A DNA stretch of 64,000 bases from Candidatus Thorarchaeota archaeon (GCA_016839345.1 JAEOUL010000108.1:1-64000); one strand, 5' to 3'; counted from the first letter of the stretch, positions 52,773 to 62,778 are shown. Translations and numbers: made by a program. Notes: generated from the sequence alone by a model not told the origin.

Positions 52773-53804
52773 TTGAAGATTTCAAAGAGCGATTTCTATA
52801 GGAATGAGATGGATATCAAATACGACCCACCTGCAGCAATGCAGTTTGGCGTCAATCTGAAAATGAATGAGTACATTCCCTATCAGATTCGTAACTCCTT
52901 CGTTTCAATGCTCTCTCTGTTAAGACCAAAACCAACCTCAGACTCTAAGAGACGAGAATTTCCAATAGACGACTTAGCTGATAGGTTGGATCCTACTACT
53001 GATGAGAAGAGGGAGTTCTGGCAGAAGGATTTTGGAGTCATCATGACTCATGATGTGGATACTCGTGTTGGATACGAGTATGGATTGTCCAAATTTGTCG
53101 ACATGGAAAGAGCAGATGACATGGTATCTACTTTCAACATCGTCGCGGAATCTCCTGAATATGATATTTCAGATGATCTCATCAAATCGCTAGTGAAGGA
53201 TGGTTTCGATTTTGCAATGCATGGACTTCATCATGATGGAAAGTTCGCATTCCTTACACCTTCTGAACAGAAAGAACGGATTGAAAGATCCGCAGCTCGT
53301 GGAAAAGAACTGGGACTTCCTTCACTTGGATATCGTGCACCTCTTCTTCACCGAACAAAACTGATGATTCGTCATCTCACTGAAGCAGGATTTGATTGGG
53401 ATTCTTCATTCCCAGACACTGATGACTCCACGATAGGATATGCATCAACAGGGAGCCGGACTATCTTTCCATTCTATCCGCTATACCGAGTAGAGAAGGA
53501 TTGGAAATGGAGTCCGGTTTTAGAGATTCCAGTATCAATGCCTCAAGACTGGACCCTACTCTATTACTACAAACTTTCTGCAGAGAGCATGCTTCGCATG
53601 TGGAAAAAGAAGATGGAGTACATCAAATCAAAGGGAGGTCTTGCAGTATTCATCCTCCACCCAGACCCCGAGGATTTTGGAAATCCCAAGTATCATGAAT
53701 CATTCAGGACACTACTCAGAATCATCAAAGAGGCAGATCCAGAAATCTTGACCTGTAGTGATCTTGCGATGCGTTGGAAGAAGAAATTTCCTCCGCCTAA
53801 GTAA
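52773..53804 (+). CDS. Polysaccharide deacetylase-like (NodB fold) protein
   Basis: The protein has 343 residues. The first metal motif is GVIMTHDVDTR, the His pair is in FAMHGLHHDGKF, and the FRAP-like motif appears as GYRAPLL; FILHPDPEDF supplies the late His. These match carbohydrate esterase family 4. An N-terminal stretch of about 85 residues is specific. The start is TTG 52773. It overlaps the end of the convergent gene by 8 bp. Confidence 0.83.
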   Translation: MKISKSDFYRNEMDIKYDPPAAMQFGVNLKMNEYIPYQIRNSFVSMLSLLRPKPTSDSKRREFPIDDLADRLDPTTDEKREFWQKDFGVIMTHDVDTRVGYEYGLSKFVDMERADDMVSTFNIVAESPEYDISDDLIKSLVKDGFDFAMHGLHHDGKFAFLTPSEQKERIERSAARGKELGLPSLGYRAPLLHRTKLMIRHLTEAGFDWDSSFPDTDDSTIGYASTGSRTIFPFYPLYRVEKDWKWSPVLEIPVSMPQDWTLLYYYKLSAESMLRMWKKKMEYIKSKGGLAVFILHPDPEDFGNPKYHESFRTLLRIIKEADPEILTCSDLAMRWKKKFPPPK

Positions 53805-55605
53805 GATATGTAGGGCAAGGCCAATTGTCACACTGCAGACAATTAGTACATTTTGTTTCATCGACGGAAATCTTTCCTTCGTCGAGATTCAATGCACTTT
53901 GTTCACATTGGGGAACACAGGATCCACATGCCTGACAGAATATAGCTCTTTTTAGAGCACGTTCCATCTGGTCTGTGAGCTTTTCAACAGATTTTTCGTC
54001 TGCTCCTCGAATAACTACTGATCCTGAACTGAATAATGCGATACTATTCTTACCAGCTGAAGTTCGCAGAGCCCCAAGTTCTTCGGATAATCGGGTATTA
54101 CCGAAGATAGGGAATATCTTCGATACTCTATTCAGGTCAATCCCCGAAGAGAATGCACCTTCTAGACTGAAACCGGATTTCACGCATGGTGCAATTCCCT
54201 TTGTGACAGACAGATTTACACTCTGTCCGGGACTAAATCTGTCTGGTTGGATTTCTAGACCGAGTCTGTTTACAAGTTTCATCTGACCTTGTGGTAGGTT
54301 TTTCCATCTCCAGAAACCCATATCGACCCATTCATCAGGAAATCCGTACTTCTCAGCCCACTCCTTCATCTTTGACTCCCATTGCATATGGAGTTCTGGA
54401 TGAGTTTCTCTTAGACCCTCGAGTTCAGCCAGAGGAGATGAAGGGCATAGATAGCAGCCCATTCTATGGTATCCTCGATTGTATAGGGGGTTAAAGTCTT
54501 CTTTCTTCAGGAAGATGTAGAGCCAAACCTCTAAAGCGTTCCAGTTTTGTATTGGGCTGGCAGATGTCTGACCCGGAACCCATGGATTCTCTGTGACTCT
54601 AGGTTCTATCGATCGTTGGAATGACTCCAGCTTCCTCTGTCCCATGAAGCTCAGATTCTCTCCACCCATCTCATCAGCAATTGAGGTGGCTGCAGGACCA
54701 AGCTTGAGAACCTTGCAGCACCATCTGAAGTCCCGTGCAGGTGGACCAAAAGTATCAATAGACTCCCAGAACCTCTCACCAGCTCTCTGGCCAATTATCT
54801 TGACCTTGCGAGATCGTGCGAAATTCTCGATATGGTCGATGGTTTCAGGTAATTCGATTCCTGTATCCATGAAGAAGATAGGTGGACTCTCGCCTAATGT
54901 TTTCTCGACAACCAAGTATGCAGCCAAAGAGTCCTTCCCTCCACTGAATGCAACAACCACAGGAAGATTATCGTGTTTTGAGATAGTCCTCTGGATGAAT
55001 GAAACAGCTTCTGTTTCAATATTCTCTAGATCAGTAAGATTGGTTTGAACTGCATCTTCCCAGGTAGCTTTCTTGTCTTTTTCTGAGGGGCTTGTGGGTT
55101 CAGCAACTGCACGAATCTTAACTGCAAAACCCTTCGGTTTATTCGCCATCTCAGCCCCTGTCATCCTAGAAATGCCAGCAGCAACCACTTTTCCGTTGGA
55201 ATCAACAACCCAGACCTCATCGTCCACTCTGATGTCAGAATCACAGCCCTGAACACCGGGAACCATGAGGTTAGCGCCTTCTTTCAGATATTTCAACACA
55301 CCATCGTGCAGGGATACCCACTTCTGTCTGCTGACAGCTCCAATTCTTCGTGCGCCCTCAAGAGAGAGAATGAAAGTATAGCCACGTTTGGGAATATCAA
55401 ATCTAAGACGGCCAATTATGTAACCATCCACAATTATCTCATACATTGCGTCAAGTGAAGACACCTTGTTCATCACGATAACTTTGTCTGATGGGAGAAG
55501 GATTTTGCCTACACCTTTACCAAATTGAATGTCAAGTGCATTGATAGCTCTCTCCAAATGTCCCTCCATTGCAGGAAAAGGATCACCTGGTGGAGATAGT
55601 TCCAC
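53797..55605 (-). CDS. PAPS-reductase-like protein with C-terminal ferredoxin domain
   Basis: There are at least 602 residues. A PUA-like section lies at about 60-165 and the ATP-pyrophosphatase PP-loop VVAFSGGKDSLAAYLV at about 215. Then come DTGIELPETIDHI, WCCKVLK, and a late CYLCPSSPLAE, the arrangement of archaeal PAPS-reductase-like proteins. The end has a Cys-rich 4Fe-4S region CQACGSCVPQCEQ and CTNCLQCDNWPCP. In frame upstream of GTG 55605 lies a zinc ribbon (WCDSC, CGVC) reaching to about 55750 with no ATG, GTG or TTG. The true protein therefore probably begins earlier with an unusual start codon (CTG 55752 or 55698), or there is a sequence error. Confidence 0.85.
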   Translation of the reverse strand: MELSPPGDPFPAMEGHLERAINALDIQFGKGVGKILLPSDKVIVMNKVSSLDAMYEIIVDGYIIGRLRFDIPKRGYTFILSLEGARRIGAVSRQKWVSLHDGVLKYLKEGANLMVPGVQGCDSDIRVDDEVWVVDSNGKVVAAGISRMTGAEMANKPKGFAVKIRAVAEPTSPSEKDKKATWEDAVQTNLTDLENIETEAVSFIQRTISKHDNLPVVVAFSGGKDSLAAYLVVEKTLGESPPIFFMDTGIELPETIDHIENFARSRKVKIIGQRAGERFWESIDTFGPPARDFRWCCKVLKLGPAATSIADEMGGENLSFMGQRKLESFQRSIEPRVTENPWVPGQTSASPIQNWNALEVWLYIFLKKEDFNPLYNRGYHRMGCYLCPSSPLAELEGLRETHPELHMQWESKMKEWAEKYGFPDEWVDMGFWRWKNLPQGQMKLVNRLGLEIQPDRFSPGQSVNLSVTKGIAPCVKSGFSLEGAFSSGIDLNRVSKIFPIFGNTRLSEELGALRTSAGKNSIALFSSGSVVIRGADEKSVEKLTDQMERALKRAIFCQACGSCVPQCEQSALNLDEGKISVDETKCTNCLQCDNWPCPTYLT

Positions 55606-55800
55606 TTTTCTTGGTGTACTTCCACAGACACCACATTCTGTTTCAGCTATCCTTGGGACATTACAAGAATCACACCAGAAAAAACGTATCTTTGTCAGAT
55701 ACGGAGCATGGCCTCTTCGAAATTTCCCACGTCTGCGTTTTCCTCTGGCCAGCTGAGTACATCTCCGGAAGTTCTAATGCAAACAATCAGACAAACTATT

Positions 55801-57591
55801 TCAAGAAACCGGAATGTCCAACTTCTTCAGCGTGTCATTGGTGGGTCGACCTTCCTTATCCCAACCACGGAGCTTGTAATATTCGCTCAACATCTCATCA
55901 AGGTGCACAATACGGTTCCTTGAATTGCCCTCAGGGAGTGGCTTGAAGAACCGAGGTGGGAGTGTATCATCTTTAGAAGTGAATCCTTCGCGAAGATTGA
56001 ATAGTCGTTCAAGATTGTAGATTCTCGCACCCAATTGTAGTAAATCACGACCAGTGAGTTCAATTCCTGTTCCGGCAGAAATCATCTCTGCATAGACATC
56101 AACAGGCCAAGCGAAGTTAGTGAACCGACAAACAACCATACAGTCCATTGCAGCAGACAGATCCTGATAGAGTATCACTAGGTCGGCCTTTCCATCGGGT
56201 CTATCTCTGTCAACAAGTACAGGAGAACCAAGCACCTCGGGACCAATCAGATAAGACCGTAAATGGCAACCTCCTCGATTTGAGGTGGCATAACCAAGAG
56301 CGTGTCCTTGGGCACCCCGTGGATCATAAGCAGGGAGTTCCAGTCCTTTCACCTGCATTGCTAGCTCTGGGGCTCCATAGCGCTCAGCTAGTCGCTTTGA
56401 CCCTTCACTCATCTCAGCTCCGAGTCCTCGCATGTGGGCTATGTCTTCTATGAGATCTAGAACACCAGTAGTATCACCAAACTTCAGGGGTGCGTCAAGT
56501 TTTCCTTTTTCTACTAGCTCCATTGCAGCACCTATGGTAGATCCTACTGAAATCGTATCTAATCCAAGATGATTACATCTGTCATTGGCGATAGCAATCC
56601 ACTCAAGGTCGTTTATTCCACACTGGGGACCAAGAGCCCAGAGTGATTCATATTCCGGACCTCCGACTTTCTTTCCATCAATCTGACTAAGACGACCACA
56701 TCCGATAGGACATCCATGGCAGTTGTATGTACCAGCAGAGAACCGTTCAAGGAGTTTCTCGCCGGAAACACCCTCAGCGTCGTTGAAGGTGCCCTCCTGA
56801 AAGTTGTTTGTGGGCAGCATTCCTAGTTCATTAGCCACACTTACGAGAACGGGGGTACCATAGACAGGTAGTGATTTGTCAGTGACGGCATTCTTCTTGA
56901 TTAACCTACGAGACCATTCTACTGTCTTATTGAGACGTTCAGGATCATGGACCCCAACATCTCTGGTTCCCTTGGCTACAATTGCCTTGAGGTTCTTTGA
57001 GCCCATTACAGCTCCAACACCTCCACGTCCAGCTGCTCTATGTTTGTCTGTCATTATTGCGGCCATCAGTCCGAGATTCTCACCCGCTGGACCAATACAT
57101 GCGGCCTGAGCCTTTGAATCGGTTTCCTCCAATAGTGCATCAGTTGCATCATAAACATCCTTGCCCCAGATCATTGATGCATCTCTGATTTCTACGTCAT
57201 CATTGTTAATCCAGAGATACACAGGAGAGTCTGACTTTCCATGGAAAACCACAGCAGCGAATCCAGCACGTCTCAGCTGAGCTCCAAAATAACCGCCTGC
57301 ATGAGAGTCAAATATCGTACCTGTTGTGGGAGACTTTGTGACCACAACGAATCTTCCCCCAGTTGGGATTTTTGTAGCCGTTGATGGACCTACAGCAAAC
57401 ACAAGCAGATTGTCAGGGGAGAGCGCATCCGTCCCTGGCGCGAGGTTATCGTAAAGGAGTTTGACTCCAAGACCCCGGCCTCCGAGATATTGCGTGAAGA
57501 GATCAGGAGGAAGAGATTCTCTACGAATACTCTTGTCGCTCAAGTTGACGTGTAGTATTGGGGCATCCGCATAGAGTGAAGATTTTGACAA
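55801..57591 (-). CDS. aor: Tungsten-containing aldehyde ferredoxin oxidoreductase
   Basis: The protein has 596 residues. It oxidises aldehydes to acids with ferredoxin as acceptor. The N-terminal domain (ILHVNLSDKSI, YLGGRGLGVKLLYD, TKIPTGGRFVVVTKSP) binds the bis-pterin. The cluster ligands are in NCHGCPIGCGRL, with the fourth Cys expected in the C-terminal part (CMVVCRF). R-A-GRGGVGAVMGSKNLKA is a strong family signature. It is followed by the PAPS-like gene and preceded by deoC, whose aldehyde product could be a substrate (inference). Confidence 0.95.
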   Translation of the reverse strand: MSKSSLYADAPILHVNLSDKSIRRESLPPDLFTQYLGGRGLGVKLLYDNLAPGTDALSPDNLLVFAVGPSTATKIPTGGRFVVVTKSPTTGTIFDSHAGGYFGAQLRRAGFAAVVFHGKSDSPVYLWINNDDVEIRDASMIWGKDVYDATDALLEETDSKAQAACIGPAGENLGLMAAIMTDKHRAAGRGGVGAVMGSKNLKAIVAKGTRDVGVHDPERLNKTVEWSRRLIKKNAVTDKSLPVYGTPVLVSVANELGMLPTNNFQEGTFNDAEGVSGEKLLERFSAGTYNCHGCPIGCGRLSQIDGKKVGGPEYESLWALGPQCGINDLEWIAIANDRCNHLGLDTISVGSTIGAAMELVEKGKLDAPLKFGDTTGVLDLIEDIAHMRGLGAEMSEGSKRLAERYGAPELAMQVKGLELPAYDPRGAQGHALGYATSNRGGCHLRSYLIGPEVLGSPVLVDRDRPDGKADLVILYQDLSAAMDCMVVCRFTNFAWPVDVYAEMISAGTGIELTGRDLLQLGARIYNLERLFNLREGFTSKDDTLPPRFFKPLPEGNSRNRIVHLDEMLSEYYKLRGWDKEGRPTNDTLKKLDIPVS

Positions 57592-57603
57592 CTTTTGTAC
57601 CTC

Positions 57604-58425
57604 CTAATCATTGAAGACATTGTGTTCCTTATCGGGACATGTTAGACACCGCTCTTTGTACCACTTGTAGACCTCTTTCGGCTGTTTTGCCATGTTTGCC
57701 ATACGGCTTGGACAGGTCCAACAAGGCCTATCAGGTGCCATCCACGAGTCGCTATATTGAGCCCATCGAAAGTCCTCTACTATGGCAACACCTGCACTAG
57801 TCCCAAGACGGTCGGCTCCAGCATCTATAACTCGAATCGCGTCTTTGAATGATCGAATACCACCAGCTGCCTTAACCCCCATTTTAGGTCCGACTGTTTC
57901 ACGCATAAGTCTGACATCATGGGGAGTAGCTCCCATAGGGCCAAAACCAGTGGATGTTTTGACAAAATCAGCTCCTGCATCCTTACAGATCAGACATGCC
58001 TTACGTTTCTGATCATCTGTCAAGAATCCGGTTTCTAGAATTACTTTGACATGAGCATCTCCAGAGGCTGCAACAACTGCTTCGATGTCTTTCTGAACAA
58101 GTTCATAGTTCTCATCTCTAAGGGCACCTACATTCATCACCATGTCTATCTCATGTGCACCCTTTCTCACAGTTTCTTCTGTTTCACATACTTTTACACT
58201 TGAGAGTGAAGCACCTAGTGGAAAACCAACAACTACACACACATGAACATCTGTGTCTTTCAGTAACTCAACCGCATATTCAACATGAGTTGAATTAATA
58301 CAGATTGCTACAAAATCGTACGTGATAGCCTCATCACAGAGTTGTTTGATCTTCGTTTTGGTAGTTTCAGGTTTGAGAACTGTATGATCTATCATTTTAG
58401 CAAGTTTTTCCACTGTAAGATCCAT
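57604..58425 (-). CDS. deoC: Deoxyribose-phosphate aldolase with Cys-containing C-terminal extension
   Basis: The protein has 273 residues. It splits 2-deoxyribose-5-phosphate into glyceraldehyde-3-phosphate and acetaldehyde. DHTVLKPETTK, EIDMVMNVGALR, the Schiff-base lysine in DFVKTSTGFG and the second Lys in MGVKAAGGIRS are in place. The usual enzyme ends near residue 222; here about 50 residues follow with CWTC and CLTCPDKEHN, two CX2C pairs that could bind zinc or iron. It is 12 bp upstream of aor on the same strand. Confidence 0.93.
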   Translation of the reverse strand: MDLTVEKLAKMIDHTVLKPETTKTKIKQLCDEAITYDFVAICINSTHVEYAVELLKDTDVHVCVVVGFPLGASLSSVKVCETEETVRKGAHEIDMVMNVGALRDENYELVQKDIEAVVAASGDAHVKVILETGFLTDDQKRKACLICKDAGADFVKTSTGFGPMGATPHDVRLMRETVGPKMGVKAAGGIRSFKDAIRVIDAGADRLGTSAGVAIVEDFRWAQYSDSWMAPDRPCWTCPSRMANMAKQPKEVYKWYKERCLTCPDKEHNVFND

Positions 58426-58495
58426 GGAGATGCCTCCGGATAGAGGAATGCAGCTCCCACCACAATAAACCCTTCGAAATCTTCAGTTGATCTGA

Positions 58496-58837
58496 TTAAC
58501 GAGCACCTAGATACGATTTGATGTCATCCAAGACCTCTTTTTGAAGTCTAATTACATCGTGGACTTCAATTTCTTCAGCATCTTTCACTACGGAATTCAG
58601 TTGTACAACAGTTCCGACTGCATCAACCTTTGAGAAATCTACAGGAAACTCCACTTCAGCGCCTTTAACAATGAGTTCTGAGCGGGTTGGATGGAGCGCG
58701 ATTCTTATACTTCGTACGATGCCAATCCGTCTAGCTCTGTTGTCTAGGACTTCTTTTCCTAATAGTCTCCCCGGCATACTAAGCTCGTAAAGTTCTGCTT
58801 CGATACTTGGCATTGTTTCCTTTGATGTTGTAGTCAT
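58496..58837 (-). CDS. PRC-barrel-like protein
   Basis: The protein has 113 residues. The section PGRLLGKEVLDNRARRIGIV with a following RSELIVKGAEVEFPVDFSKV strand pattern is like the PRC-barrel domain of archaeal RNA-processing and photosystem proteins. The function is unknown. A copy of a 19-bp direct repeat lies 39 bp upstream of its start. Confidence 0.5.
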   Translation of the reverse strand: MTTTSKETMPSIEAELYELSMPGRLLGKEVLDNRARRIGIVRSIRIALHPTRSELIVKGAEVEFPVDFSKVDAVGTVVQLNSVVKDAEEIEVHDVIRLQKEVLDDIKSYLGAR

Positions 58838-58875
58838 ATCTACTCGGCTCCTTTGCTCTACATCTTTTGGTTGAA

Positions 58876-58894
58876 GGAGGCTTTTTACAGTGAG
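58876..58894 (+). repeat. 19-bp direct repeat, copy A
   Basis: ggaggctttttacagtgag differs by one base from 60397-60415. The two copies are direct repeats on either side of the transporter gene. Confidence 0.6.
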
Positions 58895-58985
58895 TATTAT
58901 GAGCCAAGCGATGTTTCATCAAACATTGAATACTGTTCAATGGTAGTATCAGCACTGTACGAGAAACGAAGAAGCATCTGCCTTT

Positions 58986-60266
58986 TCAGATAAATAGTGC
59001 GAAGAGCACGATATAGATTGAGCAAAGAACAATCTGTAAGATATTCACTAGTATGGCAGTGAGAAGAAATCTACGCCATGAAACCTCTGATTTATCAAAG
59101 CTAACCATAGATAAAACTAGCAAGGGTACAGTACCAAATGGTGTTGCTACACCACCCAGAGCGGATCCGAAACCAACTCCCCAGAACAATGGATCCCGTA
59201 TACCGATTGGCCAATTCATGACTGTGGCCATATCGACAACAAGAGGGGCAAAGACTGTCGCTATAGGTGGACCACCAATAACGAAGGTTCCAGCCCATGA
59301 TCCCCAAAGCAACATCAATGATGCAGGAATCAGTTGCCCACCGCTTGCTGAAAGAATTGCGTTTGAAATAACACCAAGAATTCCGACAAGTTCCAAGGCG
59401 CCTGCCAAAATGAAAAGCCCACCAATGAAAAAGATGATGTCCCACTCTATGTCACGAAGACTTGTACCTGGGTCAGAGTGACTGACCGTCATGAAAACCG
59501 TCATTCCCCCAAGGGCAACAACATATGGTTGAGGAAAGAAGACAAAAGCTACGATGAGCAGGGCAAAAAGTCCTGCGTATACCCAAAACAGTCGACGATT
59601 GGGTACCATCATCCATGGTTCCAAATCCATCACACGTTCAAATGCCTTTGAATCTTCTACAGTCAATTGATGACGAATCATTAGGAAAACAGCAACTAGT
59701 GACGCGGTAATAACGACTAATGTTAAAATCCCAAATTGTAGGATGTAATAATGGAATCCGAACCCTGCGTAATCAGCAATGATAATGTTGGGTGTGGTGC
59801 CAATCAATGTGAACGCACCACCAGCTCCAACAGCCAACATTTCCCCTAGAAAAAACCCATGTGGTTTAATCTCGAGCACGTGGCATGTTAGAATCACTAG
59901 ATATCCCATAATCAGTATTACCACGGAATTCAATAGTACTGTCGATAAAGCAGCTGATAGTAAAAAGAAAATTACAAATAATTTCTTAGGATTCCCCCGC
60001 GTCAATCGTATGAAATATACTACAAGAAACTGAAAGACACCTGCCCCCCTCATCACCTCTGCAACAACTGTCATCCCAGAAATAACAAGAATAGGCTCTA
60101 ACCGCACCATAGCCAAAATCTCTTGATCTGAAAACCCATTAGTGAGAAGGGCAATCGACGCCAGCACTGCCCCAAATAAGGCGGCTGATGTATGATGAAT
60201 CACACGTGCTGCAATTAATAGCACTGTAATAATGAAAATTATTAGAATCAGCAACCAGAGCTCCAC
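58986..60266 (-). CDS. ArsB/NhaD/SLC13-superfamily ion transporter
   Basis: The protein has 426 residues and about eleven TM segments. The duplicated family signature appears as ILIMGYLVIL... with GAGGAFTLIGTTPNIIIADY in the first half and GGPPIATVFAPLVV with GVATPFGTVPLLVL in the second half. Possible substrates are arsenite, citrate/dicarboxylates or Na+/H+; the sequence alone does not decide. It is monocistronic between two direct repeats. Confidence 0.83.
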   Translation of the reverse strand: MELWLLILIIFIITVLLIAARVIHHTSAALFGAVLASIALLTNGFSDQEILAMVRLEPILVISGMTVVAEVMRGAGVFQFLVVYFIRLTRGNPKKLFVIFFLLSAALSTVLLNSVVILIMGYLVILTCHVLEIKPHGFFLGEMLAVGAGGAFTLIGTTPNIIIADYAGFGFHYYILQFGILTLVVITASLVAVFLMIRHQLTVEDSKAFERVMDLEPWMMVPNRRLFWVYAGLFALLIVAFVFFPQPYVVALGGMTVFMTVSHSDPGTSLRDIEWDIIFFIGGLFILAGALELVGILGVISNAILSASGGQLIPASLMLLWGSWAGTFVIGGPPIATVFAPLVVDMATVMNWPIGIRDPLFWGVGFGSALGGVATPFGTVPLLVLSMVSFDKSEVSWRRFLLTAILVNILQIVLCSIYIVLFALFI

Positions 60267-60396
60267 TTTAGTTCACACACATCGAATTCTACAGCCTATC
60301 AAACATGCTTCGGACTATTCAAATTTGTCTACTGATGTTTGTATTCGTAATGTGCTAATTTTCTGTGCAGTAGTAACGATGAGTAAAAAAAGAGTA

Positions 60397-60415
60397 GGAG
60401 TCTTTTTACAGTGAG
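60397..60415 (+). repeat. 19-bp direct repeat, copy B
   Basis: ggagtctttttacagtgag, 18 of 19 bases identical to 58876-58894, located 45 bp before the Hef start. It may double as a promoter element. Confidence 0.6.
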
Positions 60416-60459
60416 CGGTAACACTGTAAGTCAGAAACGATCTATTCTATGGAGCTCTG

Positions 60460-62778
60460 GTGTTGGCTAAGAACGAAACCTATGTTGATGAACTGATGAT
60501 ACGCAAGGATAGTGTTGAGTATAGAAAGTATCAGGTTAATCTTGCGGAAGTAGCAGCCAGAGAAAGTACGATGATAGTTCTCAGTACCGGACTGGGTAAG
60601 ACTGTAATTGCAGCCCTTGTTGCAGCAAAACGACTTGCAGAGTTCCCCGACTCTAAGGTTCTTTTCCTTGCTCCCTCCAGGCCTCTAGTAGATCAACAGG
60701 CGAGATATCTAAGAAGAGTATTGGATATTGATGAGAGTCTTGTTGTATGCCTCACTGGTAATGATTCTCCAGAGCAGAGGCGAGATTTTTGGACTGAGTC
60801 TCAAGTTGTAGTTATGACACCTCAAGCTCTTCAGAATGACCTCGTTCAAAGAAGCTATGGACTGCAAGATGTGTCATTGGTAGTATTTGACGAAGCCCAT
60901 CGGGGTGTTGGCAACTATGCCTACACATTCATTGCAGAACTCTATGAGAAACAAGGGAAGAATATCAGATCACTGGGTCTCACAGCATCACCAGGTCATC
61001 AGGCAGAACATATCAGGAAAGTCTGCGAGAATCTGCGTTTGTCACATGTTGAGGTGAGGGATGAGAAGAGCAAAGATGTACGTGAATATATGGTCGCGGT
61101 GGATTCTGAGTTACGATTCATCAACCTGCCTTCGGAGATCGAGGTTCTGAGAGATATCCTCTATTCAATCATCGAGATATATAGAGGACCAGTGATTAAC
61201 AATGGGTTCAGTCTGCCTGTTGCTAGACGGATGACGAGAAAGGAGATATTGAGGACACAGAGTGCTGTTCGAAAAGAAATTGGGTCGTATACCAAACCCC
61301 CTGGATCGCTATATCTTGTAATCCGAAATCTCACAGCTTTACTCAGAATTGTGCATCTTCTGGAGTTTATTGGCACTCAAGGTCTCATGCCAACTCATAG
61401 ATACATTCAGGGAGTCTATGAAGAGATTCGTAATAAGAAGAGCTCAAAGGGTGTCAAAGACCTCTTGTCTAGACCTGAGTTCTCAAAGTTCGAGAACCTT
61501 CTAGAAGCACTCATAGCAAAGGGTCACCGTCATCCAAAAGCAGACGCCATTTTAGAGATAGTCAGTGAACAACTGTCGGTCAACCTTGATTCGCGAATAC
61601 TCATTTTCACGCGTTTTCGTGATACAGCTGTTGAGGTCAGTGAAACCCTAGAACAGCTCGATGAAGTAAGAGTGAGTCGCTTTGTCGGTCAGAGTTCGCG
61701 TGGCTCTGACAAGGGATTCAGTCAGAGAAAGCAGGTAGAGATTCTTGATGGTTTTCGGAATAACGAGTTTAATGTTTTAGTAGCCACACAAGTCGGGGAG
61801 GAAGGTTTAGACATCCCAGAATGCAACTTGGTGGTCTTCTATGACTGCGTCCCATCTGTTGTGCCATATATTCAACGACGAGGAAGAACTGGTCGTCGAT
61901 CCCCAGGACGAGTAGTCATCTTCGTTGCTAAAGGAACTCATGATGAGTTCTACCATTGGAGTGTGATAAGTAAATTGAAGAAAATGCCCTCAGCCCTCAA
62001 AGAAGCAGAGAGTGAAGAGGATGAAGAGCAGACAAGTCTGGATGAGTTCGTTACAGAGGAGGATTTAGAGAAACCACCTGAACGAATGGTGAGTAAGGCA
62101 CCTAAGATAGAGGACGACCAGATTCAGCTAATTGTTGATTCCAGAGAGCTACCAACGGCAGTTGCTAGGGAACTCACTAGACTTGATGTTAAGATATCTG
62201 GGGAAAGTCTAGAAATTGGTGATTATGTCGCTTCGGAGGAGGTCGCCATTGAACGAAAGGAAAGCAATGACTTCATCCAATCATTAATCGATGGTCGTCT
62301 GTTCTCCCAACTGAGCGCACTTCGTTCTGCATATCGACGTCCAGTCCTAATTATTGAGGGAGAGCGACTGATTGGTCTGAGAGCAGTGAATCCAGCATCA
62401 ATCTTTGGAGCCTTGGCATCAATTGCAATACGAATACAGGTTCCAATAATCTGGACGGAGAACTCTGAGGAAACCGCCAATGTATTGTATAGAATTGCGC
62501 GTATGGAGCAAGTTGAATCAAGTAAGCCGCTCCGAACTCGTTCAGGAGATGCAAAGGGATCTGATGCGGAGGCATTAGAATATATTCTGTCAGGATTCCC
62601 TGGCGTGGATACAGTGACCTCTAGAGCAATTCTTTCAGAGTTTGGAACTCTAGAAGACATCTTTTCAGCAGAATTCAAAGACCTGCAAAGAGTGAAGGGT
62701 GTAGGTCCAAAGATAGCAGGACGCATAAGACGTCTACTCACAACAAAGTATCCGGGAGCAAAGAGTGTCAGTAATTAG
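60460..62778 (+). CDS. hef: Hef helicase-nuclease (FANCM/XPF-like)
   Basis: The protein has 772 residues. It processes stalled forks. The SF2 helicase part (1 to about 520) has Walker A STGLGKTVIAA, DEAH in VVFDEAHRG, SLGLTASPG and C-terminal motif VI YIQRRGRTGRRSPG. The ERCC4 nuclease (about 560-690) has the active-site pattern DSRELP and AIERKESNDF (ERKxxxD). Tandem HhH motifs close the protein (LSGFPGVDTVTSRAILSEFG, VKGVGPKIAGRI). The acidic linker ESEEDEEQTSLDEFVTEED may bind PCNA (QTSLDEF). The start is GTG 60460. Confidence 0.95.
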   Translation: MLAKNETYVDELMIRKDSVEYRKYQVNLAEVAARESTMIVLSTGLGKTVIAALVAAKRLAEFPDSKVLFLAPSRPLVDQQARYLRRVLDIDESLVVCLTGNDSPEQRRDFWTESQVVVMTPQALQNDLVQRSYGLQDVSLVVFDEAHRGVGNYAYTFIAELYEKQGKNIRSLGLTASPGHQAEHIRKVCENLRLSHVEVRDEKSKDVREYMVAVDSELRFINLPSEIEVLRDILYSIIEIYRGPVINNGFSLPVARRMTRKEILRTQSAVRKEIGSYTKPPGSLYLVIRNLTALLRIVHLLEFIGTQGLMPTHRYIQGVYEEIRNKKSSKGVKDLLSRPEFSKFENLLEALIAKGHRHPKADAILEIVSEQLSVNLDSRILIFTRFRDTAVEVSETLEQLDEVRVSRFVGQSSRGSDKGFSQRKQVEILDGFRNNEFNVLVATQVGEEGLDIPECNLVVFYDCVPSVVPYIQRRGRTGRRSPGRVVIFVAKGTHDEFYHWSVISKLKKMPSALKEAESEEDEEQTSLDEFVTEEDLEKPPERMVSKAPKIEDDQIQLIVDSRELPTAVARELTRLDVKISGESLEIGDYVASEEVAIERKESNDFIQSLIDGRLFSQLSALRSAYRRPVLIIEGERLIGLRAVNPASIFGALASIAIRIQVPIIWTENSEETANVLYRIARMEQVESSKPLRTRSGDAKGSDAEALEYILSGFPGVDTVTSRAILSEFGTLEDIFSAEFKDLQRVKGVGPKIAGRIRRLLTTKYPGAKSVSN

